NCBI GenBank assembly: GCA_963966185.1
Contig: CAWZYM010000329.1
Span: forward strand, 836,501 to 900,500
Origin: Rhabditoides inermis
Lineage: Eukaryota; Nematoda; Chromadorea; Rhabditida; Rhabditidae
Direction of reading: 5' to 3'
DNA length: 64,000 bases
Numbering within the stretch: the stretch's first letter is position 1; each line of letters starts with the position of its first letter. The translations under genes were made by a program, and so were the position numbers. The notes below the pieces were generated by a model. It was not told the DNA's origin and did no database searches. It saw only the letters and a list, made by a program, of their open reading frames with translations. Of this stretch, positions 59,936-64,000 are shown one piece after another.

Positions 59936-62900
59936 GAGATGAGAGAACTTCGCACCCTTGTCATCGTTCATGACGTTGCTGATGTTTCCATTCGCCCAAG
60001 AGGCAGCTCTAGGGTACTCGATCCCCTGAAATAATGGATGCATCTCCTTTCCCCCTTCTCTCTATCCCCTCTCCCTATCTCCCTCCTCTTTCCTCTCTCC
60101 TATCTCTCTCCTCTCCTTTCTCCCTCTCCCTCTCACCTCGGTACTCGGCCGCTCCGGCGCGGTGCGCTCCTTCCTCTGGCTCATATCAAACATTGCGCCG
60201 TTCTGCAAAATCAATTATTGATTAGTTTGTTTAACACGTTTCCAGTTTTCAAAGTAAGACAAACATAACAACAGAACAAGGCGAAAGGAAATCGGTTGAA
60301 TTTTTGTGTATACGTTACATTTTCTGCATGAATATTTATGACACTGTCGATATTAAAGGCACAAGGGTGTTTAGAATTACCAAAGTTCATCGAAATTTAC
60401 TCTCGAGAACTTGGCAAAACTGATTGCACGTAGCGGGAATCGAACCGGCATAGCATGGTCCGTGAACCGTGAGCGTTACCACAACGATAAGCATTTTGGC
60501 GCGAAGTTCGAACTCGCCTTACCAAGCTTCGCACGTGCACATGTTGGTAAGTGCGTAGGTAACGCGGAAACGCCGTTTTTTCGCGTTTTCTTTGATTGTT
60601 TCGTGTTTCCATTCCATGGATCAAGCAGTTAAACAAAGTCAAAAACTAACATGGAGTGTCGTTTAGGTCACAGAAGCCGATGGTAACCAAACTGATATCA
60701 GAGATACCCTAGGAGGTCACTAGTCGAAAACCGTTTTTAAATCCACAGGACCGGCCATACGTTTCGACATATTTACGTTTTCAAATTTCGGAGCTAAACC
60801 GTGTGGATTGCTTTTGTGGCCTGTCACTCTATTCGCGCGATCTGTGAAACAGTGACGGTGGCCTAGTGGATAGAGCGGTCGGCTGTCAAGTGGCAGGGTG
60901 TGGGTTCGCACCCTGTCGACGCACTTCATTTTGCCGATTCTCTCCGGACTTGTACTTTTTGGTGACAATAGGACAGTTGGTAGAAAACCCCACTTATCTT
61001 TTTTCCCCCAAATCGAACACTCATATGTATTGTTGAGAACTAATTACAAAATGTTCCCGATCCCTAAACTTCATGTTCAGAAGTTTTGAAAAATAATACC
61101 GACGAAGGCTTCCACATGATCCCCTCACCATCCATGTGTGACTCCAACCATTCGAACAAAAATAGTACAAGTCCGGAGAGAATCGGCAAAATGAGGTGCG
61201 TCGACAAGGTGCGAACCCACACCCTGCCGCTTGACAGCCGAGCGCTCTATACACTAGGTCACCGACGCTGTTTCACAGCTCGCGCGAATAGAGTGACAGA
61301 CCGCAAAAGCAATCCACACGGTTTAGCTCCAAAATACGAAACGTGAATATCTCGAAACGTATGGCCGGTCCTGTGGATTTGAAAACGGTTTTCAACTAGT
61401 GACCCCCTAGGGTATCTCTGGTATCAGTTTGGTCACCATCGGCTTCGGTGATCTAAATGACACTCCATGTAAGCGCTCCTGTGCCTTTAACAAAATCACT
61501 CACAAAAGTAGACTTTGGTTTTTCTCCGGAGAATTTCTTTGCAGGCTCGCCGCCGTTCGAAGCAGGAGCACTACAAAAAATATTATTTATATTTTAAAAT
61601 ATATATTTGTGTAATATCGACTATTTACATCAATCGTTCACTCACACACATGAACTAGATTAAGAGATAAGATAAATACTTATGAGAGACAGAGATAGAG
61701 AAAGACAGACAGAGAGTAGGATTAAAATGGCACGATTATGATTATATAGTATTTTCAGTAAGACAACAGAAAATAATCTTGGAAACCAGTGCCAACGAAG
61801 TAGTGTAAGTGAGTGTGCTAGGCTAATAGATGCGCATGAATGAAGTAACTGCCCACAATTCGTTCCAAGAGTATCTGAACAACAAGGAACTATAAAGTAA
61901 ACAGACCAAATATAACTCATCTCAACTACTAAATGAGCAGATGAGACATCGATGACTAATGAGAGTCTTCGTAGGGGTTGCATAGCAGCATAGCTAACGA
62001 AGCGGAAAGATAGGTGAGCAGTTTGCCTAATCCAGGGCGGAAGCGTGTAAGCGGGCGAAGCGAGTGACAAGTGATACGAATGGTCTGATAGGCCCCGCCT
62101 AGTGAGAAAATGGCATACCGGATACGGGTTACCGCAATGACAAGAACGATCCCGCACGGCGACGGCGCCCGTATTTTCTCGACGAGAAAAAAGCATACTG
62201 TAGTGCTCGCTCGCATTCTCTCTATCTCTCTCTCTATCTCTCTCTCACGTCGTGTATCCGGCTACAGTTACCTAGGTGATTTCGCCTCGAACCCCTACAT
62301 TTTACCTTTTACAATTGAAATTTCCAGTCTACTGCCTATCTGTACGAATTGTGAGATACCTAACAATTAAATTTACTGGAATTTGGTACGTTTCAGAAAA
62401 CGCTGTTGATATAGACAAAGACAACGAGATCACTGAGATGAAAAAATGGTTGCACATCACATAACTCAACTAACGTCAATTTTTTTTTTAATTTCAGTGA
62501 CAGAAGTTGAATAAGATTGCAGTAATTCAAATACTTACTAGACAAGACATTAATATATCAATTAAATCAATACAAAACAAAACGAATAAATTACGTAACT
62601 GGTTGATCAAACCAAACTACCCCTTTGAAGCACAAACAAAATTATACCATACAATAACAACAACACCCAGCGTCTTCATAAAAATAAAAATCGTAGAGAG
62701 AGAAAAATCTAATGCGAATTCCGATGTGAAATGAGACACTGAATGCGTTCAGTCGACCATGGGAGACTAGCGCTTACCTGCCATCCTCTCCCACCTTTAT
62801 AACCACCTGTCTTTCCTTCCCCACACAGGGAAAAACGCTAAATCCCCCCTTTTCAGCGGCGAGACAATAGAGTAATAATTTTGCCGCTAGAAAGAAAATC

Positions 62901-63220
62901 ATAAGCCGCTAGGAGGAGGCGCACCATCATCCGCTTCCCAGGCTACTGTACATTCACATCACTCATTCTTTCGCTTCCCACTCTCATTCACTCACCCCTG
63001 AGCCTCCCACGGCACCGCTTCCGGATTCACTTTCTGCATCACGTTGCCTTTGGTCCGCACTTTTTCGGGAGTCGCGGGAGATTCGGGTCGCTGCTCGCTC
63101 GTCGGACTCGGGGCTGTAAGCGAGTGGTTCATCAGAGAAGTTAGGAAGGAGCTCACTTTTGGATGCGCTGGGCGTGTTAGCAGCGGCGAGGTCGGCGTCG
63201 TTTTTGAATGTGCGCCACAT
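56087..63220 (-). CDS. Tandem RGS-domain protein, 371 aa, 15 exons
   Basis: Regulator of G-protein signalling domains speed GTP hydrolysis by G-alpha subunits. Coding exons, 5' to 3': 63157-63220, 62996-63113, 61504-61570, 60137-60202, 59956-60025, 59823-59869, 59548-59610, 58750-58815, 58574-58639, 58329-58391, 58003-58077, 56902-57009, 56386-56475, 56209-56283, 56087-56164. All introns are GT-AG and all phases agree, giving 1116 nt with one stop. Residues 1-105 are polar and disordered-looking. RGS 1 is about 109-232 (GRQLFRVFLFDALAEENMNF, DVYSAYV, ISRLLENDQFPRF). RGS 2 is about 236-371 (FRLFLRSIHAEENLRFWEAV, FDEAIKHVEQVL, DPYVRFLQSEEY) and ends at the stop. No PH, GGL, DEP, kinase-anchor or transmembrane part is seen. 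RGS 1 has Ile where RGS 2 has the usual Trp after E-N-x-x-F. The ATG at 63220 is tentative: the frame is open upstream to 63334. The choice of donor for exon 9 (58574, not 58560) keeps phase. Confidence 0.9.
56286..56382. repeat. (CT)n microsatellite in RGS intron 13
   Basis: CT-rich tract starting with the palindrome GAGAGAGAATTCTCTCTC. It forms most of this 102-bp intron and its polypyrimidine tract would be part of the minus-strand GA side. Confidence 0.85.
57027..57373. repeat. (GA)n microsatellite in RGS intron 11
   Basis: About 345 bp of GAGAGAGGGAGAGAGA with recurrent ACCGAGA interruptions. On the gene strand this is a long CT-rich tract just upstream of the exon 12 acceptor. ORFs here are low-complexity artefacts. 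Confidence 0.9.
57374..58002. other. Rest of RGS intron 11
   Basis: A 105-codon plus-strand ORF (57619-57936) lies here but resembles nothing I recognise, has no supporting signals, and runs antisense in an intron. I do not call it a gene. Confidence 0.5.
59142..59319. mobile_element. Small terminal-inverted-repeat element with internal 21-bp repeats
   Basis: Terminal inverted repeats of 18 bp with one mismatch (CGGTCAGTCTCTTCGAAA at 59142-59159; complement at 59302-59319). The inside consists of about six degenerate copies of a 21-bp motif (GGCATTCGGGAGTGTTTCGAA). Non-coding, in RGS intron 7. A MITE built of repeats is the likeliest reading; the target duplication is unclear. Confidence 0.65.
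59883..59945. repeat. (GA)n microsatellite in RGS intron 5
   Basis: Nearly pure GA repeat filling most of an 86-bp intron. Confidence 0.9.
60046..60136. repeat. Polypyrimidine-rich RGS intron 4
   Basis: CCCTCTCC/TCTCTCC low-complexity DNA filling the short intron between exons 4 and 5. Confidence 0.8.
60426..60495 (-). other. tRNA-like relic (perfect B box)
   Basis: The minus strand has GGTTCGATTCC, an exact pol III B box, 40-50 bp after a weak A box (TCGTTGTGGTAACGC). The acceptor stem does not pair and the anticodon arm is imperfect, so this is a tRNA pseudogene or a tRNA-derived SINE head. It lies in RGS intron 3. Confidence 0.5.
60852..60922 (+). other. tRNA-like sequence, left arm of palindrome copy 2
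   Basis: A box TGGCCTAGTGG, a CTGTCAAGTGGCAG anticodon-like arm and a B-like GGGTTCGCACCC. Confidence 0.6.
61198..61268 (-). other. tRNA-like sequence, right arm of palindrome copy 2
   Basis: Inverted partner of 60852-60922; the A box is slightly decayed (TGACCTAGTGTATAG). Confidence 0.55.
61571..62995. other. RGS intron 2
   Basis: 1425 bp with short GA/CT tracts (61680-61715 and 62216-62247) and AT-rich DNA. The open frames here (61660-62196 minus, 62507-62734 plus) are not recognisable and have no supporting signals. Confidence 0.6.
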
Positions 63221-64000
63221 GCGGGCTGGCGGGCCCCGAAGCCGCAGCACCTGCCACGCCCCCTTCCCTTCCCGACACTCACTCACCCCCGACACACAAC
63301 CACTGATTGTATTAGGGCCAGCGTCGGTAGCCACGGACCCGAATCAATCGTCACACCTCACACAACTTGATCTCTGAATTATCGACATGACATTTCCACG
63401 CAACGCATTAATGCGAACACAGGTGCTCCGGAATAATATCTAATATCACGAGATCCAGGTAAAGAGACAACTATGAATAGACAAGCAACGCAAACACACA
63501 AATCTCGCGTGTACAAAAGTTTCCGGCGTGAGCCTCTCTCTTACAAGATGGCGAGTCTCCATGACAATAAATGTAGAAATCAGGGAGTGAGTGCCTGAGA
63601 GACAGTGTGAGCGTGCGTGTATCGCACTCGCGGACCGAGCATATAATTGAAATAGCCAATTATCACACCGCCCCTCGCGCATAGACGTAATCACTTAATC
63701 ATTCTACTCACGCACACACACCGACTCCAATAAATTACATTTATCACGAGATTATGTACAGAAAGGTATATCAATCCTGCAGGCAAATGGTGAGACAAGG
63801 CGCTGAGAACGCGCGTGGGAAACATATTATTATAATAATAGAGCAGCACTAGAAATTATACAGGATTCCAGTGTGGCGCGAGAATTAGTAAAAAGCGTGT
63901 ATCAACTAGTACAATGTGTATGGTGCAGAATGAATAGTATCCTAAGATGAGAACATGGATCTTCACTTGGAATGTTTCCTGTTCTTCGCAGCAGGCTGTC
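63221..64000. other. 5' flank of the RGS gene, no other gene seen
   Basis: The first ~115 bp stay open in the RGS frame and may be coding or 5' UTR. Beyond that only short unrelated open frames occur. No TATA box can be placed with confidence. Confidence 0.5.

Larger units (their letters stand above)
60650..61469. mobile_element. Palindromic element with tRNA-like arms, copy 2 (820 bp)
   Basis: Same family as 47342-48156: ends CATGGAGTGTC, near-identical inverted arms, and the direct repeat TAA on both sides (60647-60649 and 61470-61472). Inserted in RGS intron 3, 34 bp from the exon 3 donor. The tRNA-like boxes are better preserved here (GGGTTCGCACCC). The two copies differ by scattered substitutions, so they are separate insertions and not a recent duplication. 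Confidence 0.8.

Noticed and set aside
61660..62196. 178-codon minus-strand ORF in RGS intron 2
   Set aside because: No recognisable domain or splice support. A second open frame overlaps its 5' end on the same strand, and low-complexity DNA lies at one end. Chance is more likely.
63543..63556. YY1-like site AAGATGGCGAG as an RGS promoter element
   Set aside because: A single short match in uncertain orientation about 330 bp from the tentative start; too weak to annotate.

Overview
This is a eukaryotic window, most probably from an invertebrate and possibly an early-branching animal such as a sponge. The evidence is a 15-exon spliced gene with GT-AG introns as short as 43-44 bp, relics of BEL/Pao, IS630-Tc1/mariner-like and piggyBac-like transposons, palindromic non-autonomous elements, and 45 kb of satellite DNA. 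Nothing looks prokaryotic: there are no operons and no Shine-Dalgarno-led genes.

Positions 1-45353 are one composite satellite made of two unrelated families. Family A has a ~92-bp monomer (units of the type GACCTGTCTGAG / CAGATCTGTTTAGATC) and is laid out in forward (F) and reverse (R) blocks. Family B has a 9-bp monomer, AATGTCGCA. The blocks follow a repeating order 9-bp > F > R, giving higher-order units that start at 362, 2749, 14747 and 29720. The 9-bp block grows from unit to unit (about 0.44, 0.91, 3.46 and 15.6 kb), while the last two R blocks have the same length (2061 bp). The 9-mer has no stop codon in any of the six frames, so every long ORF in this part is an artefact of the repeat.

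Positions 45354-55920 are a graveyard of mobile elements. From left to right they are: minus-strand zinc-knuckle coding relics; an 815-bp palindromic element with tRNA-like promoter boxes in both arms and a TTA target duplication; a decayed multi-exon minus-strand coding relic; a second type of palindromic element (49316-50492) with other tRNA-like boxes and a piggyBac-like cysteine-rich tail inside; and a BEL/Pao-like retrotransposon relic (RNase H, integrase, DUF5641-like tail, minus strand) split by a 3.9-kb IS630/Tc1-like DDE transposon (50755-54678) that is itself broken.

Positions 55919-63220 hold the one gene that looks intact: a minus-strand, 15-exon gene for a 371-residue protein with two tandem RGS domains. 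All 15 exons join in one frame. Its introns carry GA/CT microsatellites, a small terminal-inverted-repeat element (59142-59319), a tRNA-like relic and a second copy (820 bp) of the palindromic tRNA-like element. Positions 63221-64000 hold no feature I can support beyond the likely 5' flank of the RGS gene.

The strongest candidates for something undescribed are the composite satellite with its stepwise-growing 9-bp block, the palindromic TWA-duplicating elements with tRNA-like boxes, and the compact tandem-RGS protein.
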